Assembly (NCBI GenBank): GCA_035275405.1
Contig: DATEMU010000012.1
Coordinates: 558,001 to 622,000 of the forward strand
Origin: Phycisphaerae bacterium
Lineage (GTDB): Bacteria; Planctomycetota; Phycisphaerae; UBA1845; UTPLA1
DNA length: 64,000 nt
Direction: 5' to 3'
The notes under the pieces are model-generated. The model had not been told where the DNA came from, did no database searches, and saw nothing but the letters and a program-made list of their open reading frames with translations. The position numbers and the translations under genes were made by a program. Shown here one piece after another: positions 1 to 8,610 of the stretch (within the stretch, counting starts at the first letter, position 1; each line of letters opens with the position of its first letter).

Positions 1-491
1 GTGATGGACTTGTTGTCGATTTCGATAACCCAGTCACTAAAAGTAGCGGGAGCGATTGGACTGCCCGTCTCCGTGCCCGGCGGCAGAAAGATCGCATTGG
101 CCCCGATATCCGTGAACCCGAGCGAACCCCACGCGACGATCATGCCTTCGGCGGGCCGGCCACTGCTGTCGGTCGTGCCGATTTTGTGACCACCGACATT
201 GGAGCCGGGAGGCGCGAAGACGACGAGATCGCCGACCGAGAGATTCGGGGCGGTCGTCAGGGATTGGAAGGTCTTCCCTGCGGCGATGGTGACTTTTCGG
301 AGATTGCCCTCGGCGGCGGCGCGGTCGAGCGCCTCGATCCGCCCGGCGATGAGACCGCTAAAGTTGGCCTTGTGCTCTTCGACGCCATCGACCTCGGCGG
401 TCGTGGTGGTAAAAAGCAGGGCGAGTTCGCGCGGATCGGTCCCTTTCGGGAGGTTTACGAAGTCTTTGAGCCAGTTAAGGGAGATGAGCAT
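1..491 (-). CDS. pheT: Phenylalanyl-tRNA synthetase beta subunit, N-terminal part (cut by window edge)
   Basis: Translating the minus strand from the ATG at 491 gives a typical PheT N-terminus (MLISLNWLKDFVNLPKG) and 163 codons up to the edge, where the EIDNKSI motif that precedes the RPDLWGH stretch of one PheT class is just reached. The visible part covers the EMAP/OB-like tRNA-binding region. PheT forms the alpha2-beta2 enzyme with PheS, charging tRNA-Phe and editing mischarged Tyr-tRNA. It follows pheS by 18 bases on the same strand, so the two are an operon. The C-terminal part, with B3/B4 editing and anticodon-binding domains, lies outside the window. Confidence 0.93.
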   Translation of the reverse strand, partial: MLISLNWLKDFVNLPKGTDPRELALLFTTTTAEVDGVEEHKANFSGLIAGRIEALDRAAAEGNLRKVTIAAGKTFQSLTTAPNLSVGDLVVFAPPGSNVGGHKIGTTDSSGRPAEGMIVAWGSLGFTDIGANAIFLPPGTETGSPIAPATFSDWVIEIDNKSI

Positions 492-509
492 AATGACAAT
501 TAGATTGTG

Positions 510-1574
510 TCAGTCCGTAGTAATGAGAGCCCCGCTCAGCCGCGCCGGATTCACAATCCCTCGCAAATCCCCGCTGTTCAGCACGCGGATATCGCTCACG
601 CCGTATTTCATCATCGCCAGCCGCGTCAGGCCAAGGCCAAATGCGAAGCCGGTGTATTCGTGCGGGTCGATTTTGCCATGGCGGAGGACGTTGGGGTGGA
701 CCATGCCGCAGGGCATGATCTCCACCCAACCGCTGCGCTTGCAGGTCGGGCAGCCGCGACCGTCGCAGATCGCGCATTGGATGTCCAACTCGAAGCCGGG
801 CTCGACGAAGGGGAAGAAACCGGGGCGGAGGCGAATCGTCACGTCGCCCTGTAGCACTTCACGGAGGGCCAGTTTCATGAATGCGATCAGGTGGGCGATG
901 GAGATGCCTTTGTCGATCATCAGGCCCTCAACCTGGAAAAACGTGTTCTCATGCGAGGCGTCGATGGCTTCATAGCGGAAGCAGCGTCCGGGGGCGATGA
1001 CGCGGAGCGGCGGGCCGAAGCGCTCCATGGCGCGGACCTGGCAGGGGCTGGTGTGCGTGCGGAGCAGCCAGCCGTTGGTGAGCCAGAAGGTGTCCTGCGT
1101 GTCGCGGGCGGGATGGTCGGCGGGGATGTTAAGGGCCTCGAAGTTGTAGTACTCCGTCTCCATCTCCGGCCCGCCGACGACGGCGAAGCCAAGACTGGTG
1201 AAGACGCGCTCGACCTCGCGCTGGACGATGGTGACGGGGTGCAGCGAGCCGCGCTGGGTGGCGGGCGGCGGGAGTGTCGGGTCGAAGGTGGCGGCGGACT
1301 TGCGCTCGCCCATCACGGCGGCCTGGCGGAGTTTTTCCTGCGCGGCGGCGAACTTGGCCCTCACAGCCTCCTTGACCTTGTTGATGGCCTGACCGGCGGG
1401 CCCGCGCTTGGCTGGTGAAAAAGTCTTGATGGCGCCAAGCGCTTCGGCCAGCGGTCCCTTGGTGATCTTAGATTCGGCGGCGCGCAGAGCGTCGACGCTA
1501 TTCGCCGCAGAGATGGCCGCGTCCGCGTCGGCGTCGATGCCCGAAAGCAGTTGTTGTAGTTCATTCAAATCCAC
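510..1574 (-). CDS. pheS: Phenylalanyl-tRNA synthetase alpha subunit
   Basis: Class II aminoacyl-tRNA synthetase catalytic chain, about 354 aa with a GTG start at 1574. An N-terminal coiled coil of about 90 residues is followed by the catalytic core: LHPVT, the RTHTSPCQ and APGRCFR motif region, FQVEGL, FRPGFFPF, CGMVHPNVL and GFAFGLGLTRLAM. The ATG at 1691 would add 39 residues with no PheS similarity and leave only 13 bases to the divergent gene. The GTG has GGAG 11 bases upstream; a TTG at 1583 is less likely. A four-cysteine insert (CAICDGRGCPTCK) sits just before the CGMVHPNVL motif; similar inserts are known in other bacterial PheS proteins. Confidence 0.93.
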   Translation of the reverse strand: MDLNELQQLLSGIDADADAAISAANSVDALRAAESKITKGPLAEALGAIKTFSPAKRGPAGQAINKVKEAVRAKFAAAQEKLRQAAVMGERKSAATFDPTLPPPATQRGSLHPVTIVQREVERVFTSLGFAVVGGPEMETEYYNFEALNIPADHPARDTQDTFWLTNGWLLRTHTSPCQVRAMERFGPPLRVIAPGRCFRYEAIDASHENTFFQVEGLMIDKGISIAHLIAFMKLALREVLQGDVTIRLRPGFFPFVEPGFELDIQCAICDGRGCPTCKRSGWVEIMPCGMVHPNVLRHGKIDPHEYTGFAFGLGLTRLAMMKYGVSDIRVLNSGDLRGIVNPARLSGALITTD

Positions 1575-1669
1575 GTGCAGCAATTCTCCAGCATCTGGTT
1601 CACTAGTTGTACGGTTGGTGGGGGTGCACGGCAAGTACGAGAAGAAGATCGAGATTCCGGCGACGCCGA

Positions 1670-1698
1670 TTCCCGGAATGCGGCCGTACACCTAAACT
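1670..1698 (+). promoter_or_regulatory. Putative promoter of the antiporter gene, close to its start codon
   Basis: TTCCCG (1670-1675), 17-base spacer, TAAACT (1693-1698). The ATG at 1705 lies six bases after the -10 box and has no convincing Shine-Dalgarno sequence, so the message would be leaderless or nearly so. The -35 box is weak. Confidence 0.45.
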
Positions 1699-1704
1699 AC
1701 GGAA

Positions 1705-4242
1705 ATGAACCGCGCGACCGTCGTCTACTTTTCCATGATCGGAATCTGCGCGGTCGGTCTGTGGGTCGTCTTGGAGATTGGCGCCGACCGGCGGGCTCCG
1801 ATTGATCTCAACGGTGAATGGGTTTTGGAGTGGGAAGAGTCGGCAGGAAACGCGCCTGCGGTGCGTCTTGCAATCGAGCAATCCGGGCTATTCCTGCGGT
1901 TGTCGTTCGACGAAGGGGCCCCCGAAGATTACCGGCTCATCCGGGCACAGGACGATAATGCGGCGGTTGAACTGCATGGGCCGTCCGGCGTGATGTTGGT
2001 TCGGAAGGCAAGCGACGGATCTCAGGAGGTGGAATGGCACTCCCCGCGATTTACCGACGGCCGCGCAAGGCTGAAAGCGACAAGGGAAAGCGCTGGAGCT
2101 TTGTCGGCGCGAGGAGCGGCCATCACCGTTGGGACGCGCGTTCCACGAAAGCACCTCATCCTGGTTTTGCTCGGCGGAATCGCGGTCATCCTGGCGGTCT
2201 CTCAATTGATGGGCCGACTTTTTGTCTATCTCCAGCAGCCGAAGGTGATGGGGGAAATGGTCGCGGGGATCATGCTCGGGCCGAGCCTGTTCGGCTGGCT
2301 GTTTCCGGACGCCGCGCAGGCTCTTTTTCCCACCGAAGCCGTGCGGTACCTGAATATCTTCAGCCAGATCGGCGTCATCTTTTTTCTCTTTCTGGTGGGG
2401 CTGGAATTGGATCCCAAACTTCTGCGGCACCGCGGGCACGCGGCGGTCGTGGTTAGCCATGTGAGCATCGTCGCGCCGTTTCTGCTCGGCGGCGCGCTGG
2501 CGCTCTATCTCTATCCGCTGGTTTTCAATGACACTCCGCAGATGCGCTTTAGCTCTGTTGCGCTGTTCATGGGCGCGGCCATGAGCGTCACGGCGTTTCC
2601 CGTCCTGGCGCGGATTCTCACCGAGCGCAATTTGCACAAGACGACCGTCGGAGCGGTCGCGATCACGTGTGCGGCCGTGGACGATCTTTCCGCCTGGTGC
2701 ATCCTGGCGTTCGTGGTGGGTTTCGCACAGGCGGAGGGATTGGGGCCGGGATTACAGACGGGGGCGATGGCCGCCGGTTATGTCGCCGTGATGTTTTTTG
2801 TCGTGCGGCCGCTCCTGGGACGGTTGCAGCGGCTTTACGATCGGCAGGGGCGGTTGAGTCGCGGCGTCATGGCGTTCGTCTTCCTCCTCGTGCTGGCCAG
2901 TGCATGCGCGACCGAGGCCATTGGGATTCACGCGCTGTTCGGGGCGTTCCTGATGGGCGCGCTAATGCCCAAAGGCACGCGCTTCGTCCGCGAGGTGAAT
3001 GAGCGGATCGAGGATTTCACGGTTCTGTTTCTATTGCCCATTTTCTTCGCTTACATGGGCCTGCGGACCCGCATCGGTCTGCTCAATTCGGGCGAACTGT
3101 GGATGATGACCGGCTTGATCGTCCTGACGGCCTGCGCTGGAAAGTTTGGAGGGTCGACGCTGGCGGCCCGGGCCTGCGGGATGAGCTGGCGGGAATCGTC
3201 GGCGATCGGGATACTCATGAACACGCGCGGGCTGATGCAATTAGTCATCCTCAGCGTCGGCCGGGAACTCGGCGTCATTACCGACGCGGTCTTTGCGATG
3301 ATGGTATTGATGGCGCTCGTGACGACGTTTTTGACGTCGCCGGTGCTCAACTGGGTGTATCCCGACCGGCTTCTGCGTCGTGCGGCCGCCTTGGAACCAA
3401 TGGCGCCGGGAGGGTTCTCGGTACTGGTACCCGTGTCGCTGCCGCGCAGCGTTCCGCCGCTCCTTCGGCTGGCCGACGCCTTGACGGGTTCGGACAACAC
3501 GCGTCGGCGGATCATCGGCCTGCATCTCTACGAGGCGGTCGAACACGAGGCATACCAGGCAGCGGCGGACGGCGCGGCGGCGGAACTGACCGAGCCGCTT
3601 CGCGTCCTGACGGAACATGCGCGACAGGAGGACATCCCGGTCGAACCGGTTTCATTTGTGACGCGCGATCCGGCCCAGGGCATCGCCCAGGTCGCCCAGG
3701 AACGACGGGCCGGGCTCGTCCTGATGGGCTTTCACAATCCCGTCGTCGGGCAGGCACTTTTGGGCGGCACGGTTCATCGCGTGTTGGAAAACGCTGCGAC
3801 GGATGTGGGAATCTTCGTCGATCGAGGGATGCACGCGCGGCCCAAGTCGATTCTCGTTCCGTACCTGGGCAGCCCGCACGATCGGCTGGCGTTGGAGTTG
3901 GCCGCACGGATGGCCCGCCACAGCGGCGCGGCGGTGACGGTGTTGCACGTCATCGCGCCGGGCCGCACGTCCGCCGGAAAACTCGGCGCCGAATCGGCCA
4001 CGCAAAAAGTGTTCGCCGATCCGACCCAGCCCGCGCCGGTCACTTTTAAGGTCGTCGAGGACCGCGATCCGATTTCGGCGGTCCTGGAAGCGGCCAAGCC
4101 GTTTGATCTCGTGGTGATTGGCGTGGCTGAGAAATGGGGGCTCACGTCGCACCTGTTCGGCTGGCATGCGGAGCGCATTGCGCGGGATTGCTCAAGCCCG
4201 CTGTTGATCGTTCGAAAGCATTCTGAGCCTGGGCCTGGATGA
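1705..4242 (+). CDS. Kef-type monovalent cation:proton antiporter with two universal-stress domains
   Basis: The 845-aa protein has four parts. Residues 1-30 are a membrane anchor and about 30-145 form an extra domain of unknown family. Residues ~149-545 form the Na+/H+ exchanger (CPA2) membrane domain, with LQQPKVMGEMVAGIMLGPS, FFLFLVGLELDP and an unwound-helix region around VDDLSAWC. Two cytoplasmic USP domains follow (~570-700 and ~712-840; second begins SILVPYLGSPHDRLALEL). The role is cation/H+ exchange for pH or ion homeostasis; the USP domains probably sense nucleotides. There is no KTN/RCK domain, so it is not a classical KefB/KefC. The cation is unknown. It is transcribed divergently from pheS. 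Confidence 0.85.
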   Translation: MNRATVVYFSMIGICAVGLWVVLEIGADRRAPIDLNGEWVLEWEESAGNAPAVRLAIEQSGLFLRLSFDEGAPEDYRLIRAQDDNAAVELHGPSGVMLVRKASDGSQEVEWHSPRFTDGRARLKATRESAGALSARGAAITVGTRVPRKHLILVLLGGIAVILAVSQLMGRLFVYLQQPKVMGEMVAGIMLGPSLFGWLFPDAAQALFPTEAVRYLNIFSQIGVIFFLFLVGLELDPKLLRHRGHAAVVVSHVSIVAPFLLGGALALYLYPLVFNDTPQMRFSSVALFMGAAMSVTAFPVLARILTERNLHKTTVGAVAITCAAVDDLSAWCILAFVVGFAQAEGLGPGLQTGAMAAGYVAVMFFVVRPLLGRLQRLYDRQGRLSRGVMAFVFLLVLASACATEAIGIHALFGAFLMGALMPKGTRFVREVNERIEDFTVLFLLPIFFAYMGLRTRIGLLNSGELWMMTGLIVLTACAGKFGGSTLAARACGMSWRESSAIGILMNTRGLMQLVILSVGRELGVITDAVFAMMVLMALVTTFLTSPVLNWVYPDRLLRRAAALEPMAPGGFSVLVPVSLPRSVPPLLRLADALTGSDNTRRRIIGLHLYEAVEHEAYQAAADGAAAELTEPLRVLTEHARQEDIPVEPVSFVTRDPAQGIAQVAQERRAGLVLMGFHNPVVGQALLGGTVHRVLENAATDVGIFVDRGMHARPKSILVPYLGSPHDRLALELAARMARHSGAAVTVLHVIAPGRTSAGKLGAESATQKVFADPTQPAPVTFKVVEDRDPISAVLEAAKPFDLVVIGVAEKWGLTSHLFGWHAERIARDCSSPLLIVRKHSEPGPG

Positions 4243-4279
4243 ATCGCGCACGTCGGAATCACCATTGTCCTTACCCTGT

Positions 4280-6031
4280 CTACGGCGAGGGGGGTGTCGC
4301 CGACTGCCCCTCCTTTGGTTTTTCCATCCGTACCAAGAAGCGCTCCTCGCTCTTGTCCTTGCCGAAGTGGATCATGGCCGGCGCGTTGTCCTGGGTCAGG
4401 TTGAAAATACCTGTTTCCATGACGACGTCGTTGTTGTCAGCCGTTTTCCAGGCGGCGCGCTTCGACGCCTTATCCACTGAGCCGGTGATCGGCACGGTCT
4501 TGTCGTTGACCGAGTCGTAACAGGTGCCGGCGATGTAGCCGTCTTTGCTCACTGCGAGCTGGAGGTAATACCGGGGCGTGGCGCTGTCGTCCTTCGCGCG
4601 CCCGACGGCGAAGACGCCCAGGGCCATCCAGTTGTCCATGAACTCCTGCATGGCCGCGTCCTGGTCCGGCGTCTCGGTCGCCGGATCCTCCGGCATGGGG
4701 GGTGGCGGCGGAACCTCGACATTGGCGTATTGAATGGCCTGAGTCGCATACTCGTCCTCGGAAGCCAGCGGCTTGCCATCCATATAAACCGTGCTGTTGT
4801 CGACGTACACGTTATCGCCATAGTCGTAGTAAACGGGATCGTCGTCGTCGCCGCTCGTGGCGAGGCCGACGCACCAGCTCGTTAATGCGACTGCAGAGGT
4901 ACCGACGCCCCACCAGAATCCCGGCGCGCAGCCGTGCCAGCCCCAGCAACTACCCCAACCGTGCCACGCATTCGAGGCGGCCCAGCCATGGGCGAAGCCG
5001 TGGCCATAACCGCCGCCCCACCAGCCGCCGGGGCGATTGGCAAAGCGGTTGAAATTGATGTTGTTGTTCGAGAAGTTCCGGATGTTATTGGCGCGGTTGC
5101 CGCGATAGTTGTTCCAGCCATTTCGATCGCCGCGGCCGGGACGGTTCGCAGGCAGTTGGGATGGACGGCCGCGATTTCCGATTCCGCCGCGGTCGCCGAT
5201 TCCGCCGCGGTCGCCGATTCCGCCTCGATCGCCGATGCCACCGCGGTCGCCAATACCGCCACGATCGCCGATGCCGCCGCGGTCGCCGATTCCGCCTCGA
5301 TCACCGATTCCGCCACGATCGCCGAGGCCGCCGCGACCGCCAATTCCATCGCGACCACCAATGTCACCGCGACCGCCACCGGGACGATTCGACGGAAGCT
5401 GCGAGGGTCGGTTGCCGCCGCCGGGCCCGAGCAAGCTGCCGCCGCCACCGGGACGATTACCCGCCCCTGCGCCCATGCCGCGACTGGGCAGTTGTGATGG
5501 CCGTGCGCCGCCGCCGCCCTGGGTGGGCATGCCGAGGAAATTACCTAGATCGCCGGACGAGGGACGGCCGCCGCCTGGACGATTGCCTATACCACCCGAA
5601 CCACCTGGACGGTTGTAGCCACTACCGCCACCCGGGCGGTTCGCGGGCCGTTGGGATGGTCGGGCGCCGCCGCTACCGCCGGGTCGGCTGTACGAAGGTG
5701 ATCTGCCGCCGCCACCGCCGCCGGGCCGGCTGTACGAAGGTGATCGGCTGCCTCCGCCGCCCCCGCTGGGACGGCTGAAAGAAGGTGATCGGCCGCCGTA
5801 CGAAGGGCGTTGTGAAGGCCGAGCGGACGATCGAGGGGCAGAACGCGAACCGCCGCCGCCGGATCGGCTGAACGAAGGCGAGCGGCCGCCGCCGCGAGAC
5901 ATGCTGCGTCCGCCGCCGCCGCCGCCACGCCTTCCGCCGCCACGACCTCCGCCACCGCGACCTCGTGCATCCGCGGAATCCGCCATGACTAATAGGAACG
6001 CCAGTACTAAGGCAAATATCAGGCGTTTCAT
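4280..6031 (-). CDS. Exported Gly/Arg/Ser-rich repeat protein, unknown function
   Basis: The 583-aa protein has a clear signal peptide (MKRLIFALVLAFLLVMADSA). About 320 residues of low complexity follow: RGGGGRGGG, SPSFSRPSGGGG and RPSQLP-type motifs, then tandem GDRGGI hexapeptides. The middle is rich in Asn, Trp and Gly, with a short hydrophobic segment (~365-385) and an acidic stretch around DDDDPVYYDYGDNVYVD. A folded C-terminal region of ~110 residues, starting near YYLQLAVSKDGYIAGTCYDS, looks like a small beta domain. Its ATG overlaps the stop of the upstream gene by one base (TAATG), so the two are translationally coupled. Location is probably periplasm or cell surface. I do not recognise a function. 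Confidence 0.7.
   Translation of the reverse strand: MKRLIFALVLAFLLVMADSADARGRGGGGRGGGRRGGGGGGRSMSRGGGRSPSFSRSGGGGSRSAPRSSARPSQRPSYGGRSPSFSRPSGGGGGSRSPSYSRPGGGGGGRSPSYSRPGGSGGARPSQRPANRPGGGSGYNRPGGSGGIGNRPGGGRPSSGDLGNFLGMPTQGGGGARPSQLPSRGMGAGAGNRPGGGGSLLGPGGGNRPSQLPSNRPGGGRGDIGGRDGIGGRGGLGDRGGIGDRGGIGDRGGIGDRGGIGDRGGIGDRGGIGDRGGIGDRGGIGNRGRPSQLPANRPGRGDRNGWNNYRGNRANNIRNFSNNNINFNRFANRPGGWWGGGYGHGFAHGWAASNAWHGWGSCWGWHGCAPGFWWGVGTSAVALTSWCVGLATSGDDDDPVYYDYGDNVYVDNSTVYMDGKPLASEDEYATQAIQYANVEVPPPPPMPEDPATETPDQDAAMQEFMDNWMALGVFAVGRAKDDSATPRYYLQLAVSKDGYIAGTCYDSVNDKTVPITGSVDKASKRAAWKTADNNDVVMETGIFNLTQDNAPAMIHFGKDKSEERFLVRMEKPKEGQSATPPSP
5181..5342 (-). repeat. 18-bp tandem coding repeat (GDRGGI hexapeptide)
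   Basis: About nine head-to-tail copies of an 18-base unit, the last degenerate, with consensus ATTCCGCCGCGGTCGCCG on the plus strand. Each encodes GDRGGI in the minus-strand gene. Variation is mostly at third codon positions. Further diverged units continue towards 5380. Confidence 0.9.
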
Positions 6032-6948
6032 TACTTGGTCCCTCCGGTAGCCGCTTGCGCGTCGGTGGCTCGGACCATCTTGATGTCATCGATGTCGGGG
6101 AGCATCTCTCCATCGACGTCGCGGTTGGTCGACGACCATGTGTAGCTGTGGTCGTCAATGGGGTGGAGGATGTTCACGGCGGATGCGCGACCGCCGTCGG
6201 CAAGGGTACCCTTGGCTGAGATGATCCACTCGTCGCCACGTTTGCTCCAGGTGTTCTGGCCGACCCCACCGTCGGAGTCGAATACCCAGGAACGAACGAT
6301 GCGGTCGGCGGCATCCCAGCCGATGACCTCGGTGACCTCCAACGCCGAACGGCCCTCTTCTGTCATGACGAACGAGCGGATCAAAAAGCGGCGATTGGGA
6401 TCCCACTTGCAAATGCAGCTAAGGTCCACGTCGGCTTCGCTGTCCTTCCAGTCGCCGAGCAGCCACGCGAGTTCATCGAGTGGGCCGGCGCTCGTCGAAC
6501 CTTCGGCGGTGACGTCGGGGCCGACGCTGGTCATCAGCCATTTGCCGTCCGGCTGTTTGGCGTGGATCGCGCGATAGGCAACAATCGAGGGTTCACCCGT
6601 CTTCGCTGTGAGCGTCGCGGTGCCAATCTCGATGGCGCGACCCTTGGTAAAGCGGATCGACTTGATGTCGATGGACATCTTCGTGCCGGGGTCTTCGGCG
6701 AACCCTGCCGCGAGCACTTTGCGGATCTCGTCGCTGCCGGCGATGACCGGTCCCTCGCCTTCGTCGAAAGTGGCGTCCTTAGTGAATTGCGCGACGAGCG
6801 TGTCGACGTCGCCACGGCTGTAAGCCTCGGCGTACTTTGCGGCGGATTCGCGGATCGCCTTCTCATCTTCCGGATTTGCCGATTGCGCCGGCGCCGCCAA
6901 GAGCAATACAAAGGTCGTCGTGAACAGCATCTGTGGGATGGGAATCAT
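6031..6948 (-). CDS. Exported SnoaL/NTF2-like protein (SgcJ/EcaC type)
   Basis: 305 aa from the ATG at 6948, preceded by AGGAG with a 7-base gap; the longer open frame back to 7146 lacks such a site. A signal peptide (IPQMLFTTTFVLLLAAPAQS) is followed by a SnoaL-like cone domain (~25-150: AIRESAAKYAEAYSRGDVDTLVAQF, typical of the SgcJ/EcaC family) and a second domain (~160-290) with LLGDWKDSEADVDLSC and RFLIRSF. The fold is common in small-molecule-binding or isomerase-like proteins; the ligand is unknown. It is the first gene of a two-gene operon with the Gly-rich protein. Confidence 0.75.
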   Translation of the reverse strand: MIPIPQMLFTTTFVLLLAAPAQSANPEDEKAIRESAAKYAEAYSRGDVDTLVAQFTKDATFDEGEGPVIAGSDEIRKVLAAGFAEDPGTKMSIDIKSIRFTKGRAIEIGTATLTAKTGEPSIVAYRAIHAKQPDGKWLMTSVGPDVTAEGSTSAGPLDELAWLLGDWKDSEADVDLSCICKWDPNRRFLIRSFVMTEEGRSALEVTEVIGWDAADRIVRSWVFDSDGGVGQNTWSKRGDEWIISAKGTLADGGRASAVNILHPIDDHSYTWSSTNRDVDGEMLPDIDDIKMVRATDAQAATGGTK

Positions 6949-7351
6949 GTTTGGTCTCCTATTGGGCCGGTATGACCCGGAAGTACGGTCGAGAACTGTT
7001 TGTTGAGAAAGGGTTATCCGCGCGGCAGCAGCGTGTGCGGGGAAAATCGCATCCCAGGAAAGCCCCTGGCGGGTTTCACCATCGGGAAGCGTAATGATTC
7101 TCCCCTCTTCCATAAGAATTCGGCGTCGAATGAACAACGCCTCCACCTGGGATGGTTTGGGATCTTAGACCTTCCCAACTCCGAACGCAAGGAACCGCAT
7201 TCACGTGCCGCAGTAAGCCAGAGTCCGTTCACATCGCGTGCCCGGTGCGCTGGATAGCGACCTTCCCCATCGTTTTACGACAGTTTCCAAACTGTTGCTG
7301 CACTGTTGCATTCGCGTGGGATTCTCGGTGAATGATGTCGTAGTACTAATC
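6949..7351. other. Intergenic region between divergent operons
   Basis: About 400 bases between the minus-strand SnoaL operon and arsR1. The AGGAG ribosome-binding site of the minus-strand gene lies just inside its left end. I see no convincing gene, hairpin or repeat in the remainder; promoters for the minus-strand operon must lie here but could not be fixed. Confidence 0.5.
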
Positions 7352-7396
7352 TTGACGAAGTCCGCCCTCCTGCTCTATACTTGCATAACGATGCAA
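7352..7396 (+). promoter_or_regulatory. arsR1 promoter with overlapping ArsR-type operator
   Basis: TTGACG (7352-7357), an 18-base spacer and TATACT (7376-7381). A perfect 6-4-6 inverted repeat, TTGCAT-AACG-ATGCAA (7381-7396), runs from the last base of the -10 box over the ATG at 7391. Repressor bound here would block polymerase, as expected for autoregulation by an ArsR/SmtB repressor. No Shine-Dalgarno sequence is present, so the message is predicted to be leaderless. Confidence 0.75.
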
Positions 7397-7768
7397 ATGA
7401 AAAAGAAGCAACGCGGCCGTCCCGCCGCCCGTGAATGTTGTGCCGATGTAGCGGCTGTCGCCGAGCCCCGTCTGTTCAAAGCGTTGTGCGATCCCAACCG
7501 CATCGCCCTTCTGGCGCGGCTCGCACAGTGCGGTCGGCCCTGCACGGTTGGCGAGATTTCCTGCTGCTGCCCGGTCGACCTGTCGGTCGTCTCGCGGCAT
7601 CTGGCCATTCTGCGGGATGCGGGCGTGCTGGATTCGCACAAGAAGGGAAAAGAGGTCTTTTACGCCGTACGATTCAATCCCATCGCCGCGACGCTTCGGT
7701 CCATTGCTGACGCCATCGAGGCGTGTCGCCCGCGTGCAAGGACTCGTTCAAAGAAAGGAAGGAAATGA
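7391..7768 (+). CDS. arsR: ArsR/SmtB-family metalloregulatory repressor 1
   Basis: Winged-helix repressor of about 125 aa. Core: LFKALCDPNRIALLARLAQC, then a recognition helix region (DLSVVSRHLAILRDAGVL) and a wing (KGKEVFYAV). Candidate As(III) thiols are the adjacent cysteines in RECCADV near the N-terminus and the CxxGEISCCC cluster in the alpha-3 region. The start at 7391 (alternative ATG at 7397) is chosen because the promoter lies immediately upstream; the longer frame from 7238 would cross the promoter. Its stop overlaps the ATG of arsM (ATGA). Probably derepresses arsM-arsC when it binds arsenite. Confidence 0.9.
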   Translation: MQMKKKQRGRPAARECCADVAAVAEPRLFKALCDPNRIALLARLAQCGRPCTVGEISCCCPVDLSVVSRHLAILRDAGVLDSHKKGKEVFYAVRFNPIAATLRSIADAIEACRPRARTRSKKGRK

Positions 7769-8610
7769 ATACACCCACTGACATTCGTGAGACCGTCTCC
7801 AAGACTTATGCCAAAGCCGTGACATCGGGCGGCGGTTGCTGCGGCGGCTCTCCGTGCAGCGGCACGGTGCAGAAAGGCGTTTTGGCCAAGACCGCCGGTT
7901 ATGACGCTGCGTCGCTGGCGGGATTGCCCGCCGATGCGGTCGCCAACTCATTTGGCTGCGGCAATCCGCTGGCCTTCAGCGATGTGCAGCCGGGCGAAGT
8001 CGTTCTCGATCTCGGCAGCGGGGCGGGCATCGATCTGATCATCGCGGCGAAAAAAGTCGGGCCGAACGGCCGCGTGATCGGCGTGGATATGACGGACGAG
8101 ATGATCGCGCGGGCGCGTACAAATATTGCAACCGCCGGTCACGCGAACATCGAAATCCGCAAGGGCTATATCGAGGAGCTGCCCGTGGAGGGGGGCAGCG
8201 TCGACTGGGTGATTTCCAACTGCGTCATCAACTTGTCGCCGGACAAGCCGCGCGTCTTTCGCGAGATTGCGCGGGCGCTCAAGCCGGGTGGGCGGATGCG
8301 GGTGAGCGACATAGTGGCCGAGGATTTGCCCTCCGCAATTCGAGAGAACGCCGCCTTGTACTCAAGCTGCGTCGCCGGAGCCATCAGCGAGGAGAGTTAC
8401 CTGGCGGGGCTGCGCGCGGCCGGGCTCGTGGAGGTGGAGGTTCTGGAGCGGCAGGTTTACGGAGCGGAGCAGCTCACGGCGCTGGTCGATTCCGAATTGC
8501 GGCTTGATGCCGACATCGTCGCACTGGCACGGCAGGTCGAGGGCCGAGTATGGAGCGCAATTGTCGTCGCCCGGAGACCCGGCGGTGCGTCGTGCAGGAG
8601 TGTATCCTGA
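7765..8610 (+). CDS. arsM: Arsenite S-adenosylmethionine methyltransferase
   Basis: The 281-aa cytoplasmic enzyme methylates As(III) to mono- and dimethyl arsenicals using SAM. Visible motifs are an N-terminal cysteine cluster ([10 protein letters not shown]), [12 protein letters not shown]-binding motif [12 protein letters not shown], acidic loop GVDMTDEM, and the cysteines in [18 protein letters not shown] and [13 protein letters not shown] that hold arsenite in ArsM. The start at 7765 has AAGGAAGG just upstream and overlaps the arsR1 stop; its own stop overlaps the arsC start (TGATG). The order arsR-arsM-arsC implies one transcript. MAs(III), its toxic product, is a likely substrate of ArsP encoded downstream. 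Confidence 0.95.
   Translation: MNTPTDIRETVSKTYAKAVTSGGGCCGGSPCSGTVQKGVLAKTAGYDAASLAGLPADAVANSFGCGNPLAFSDVQPGEVVLDLGSGAGIDLIIAAKKVGPNGRVIGVDMTDEMIARARTNIATAGHANIEIRKGYIEELPVEGGSVDWVISNCVINLSPDKPRVFREIARALKPGGRMRVSDIVAEDLPSAIRENAALYSSCVAGAISEESYLAGLRAAGLVEVEVLERQVYGAEQLTALVDSELRLDADIVALARQVEGRVWSAIVVARRPGGASCRSVS

Noticed and set aside
1-189. Plus-strand ORF at the left edge
   Set aside because: The opposite strand encodes unmistakable PheT sequence.
5181-5342. Possible CRISPR array
   Set aside because: 18-bp units are contiguous without spacers and encode a hexapeptide repeat in an open frame.
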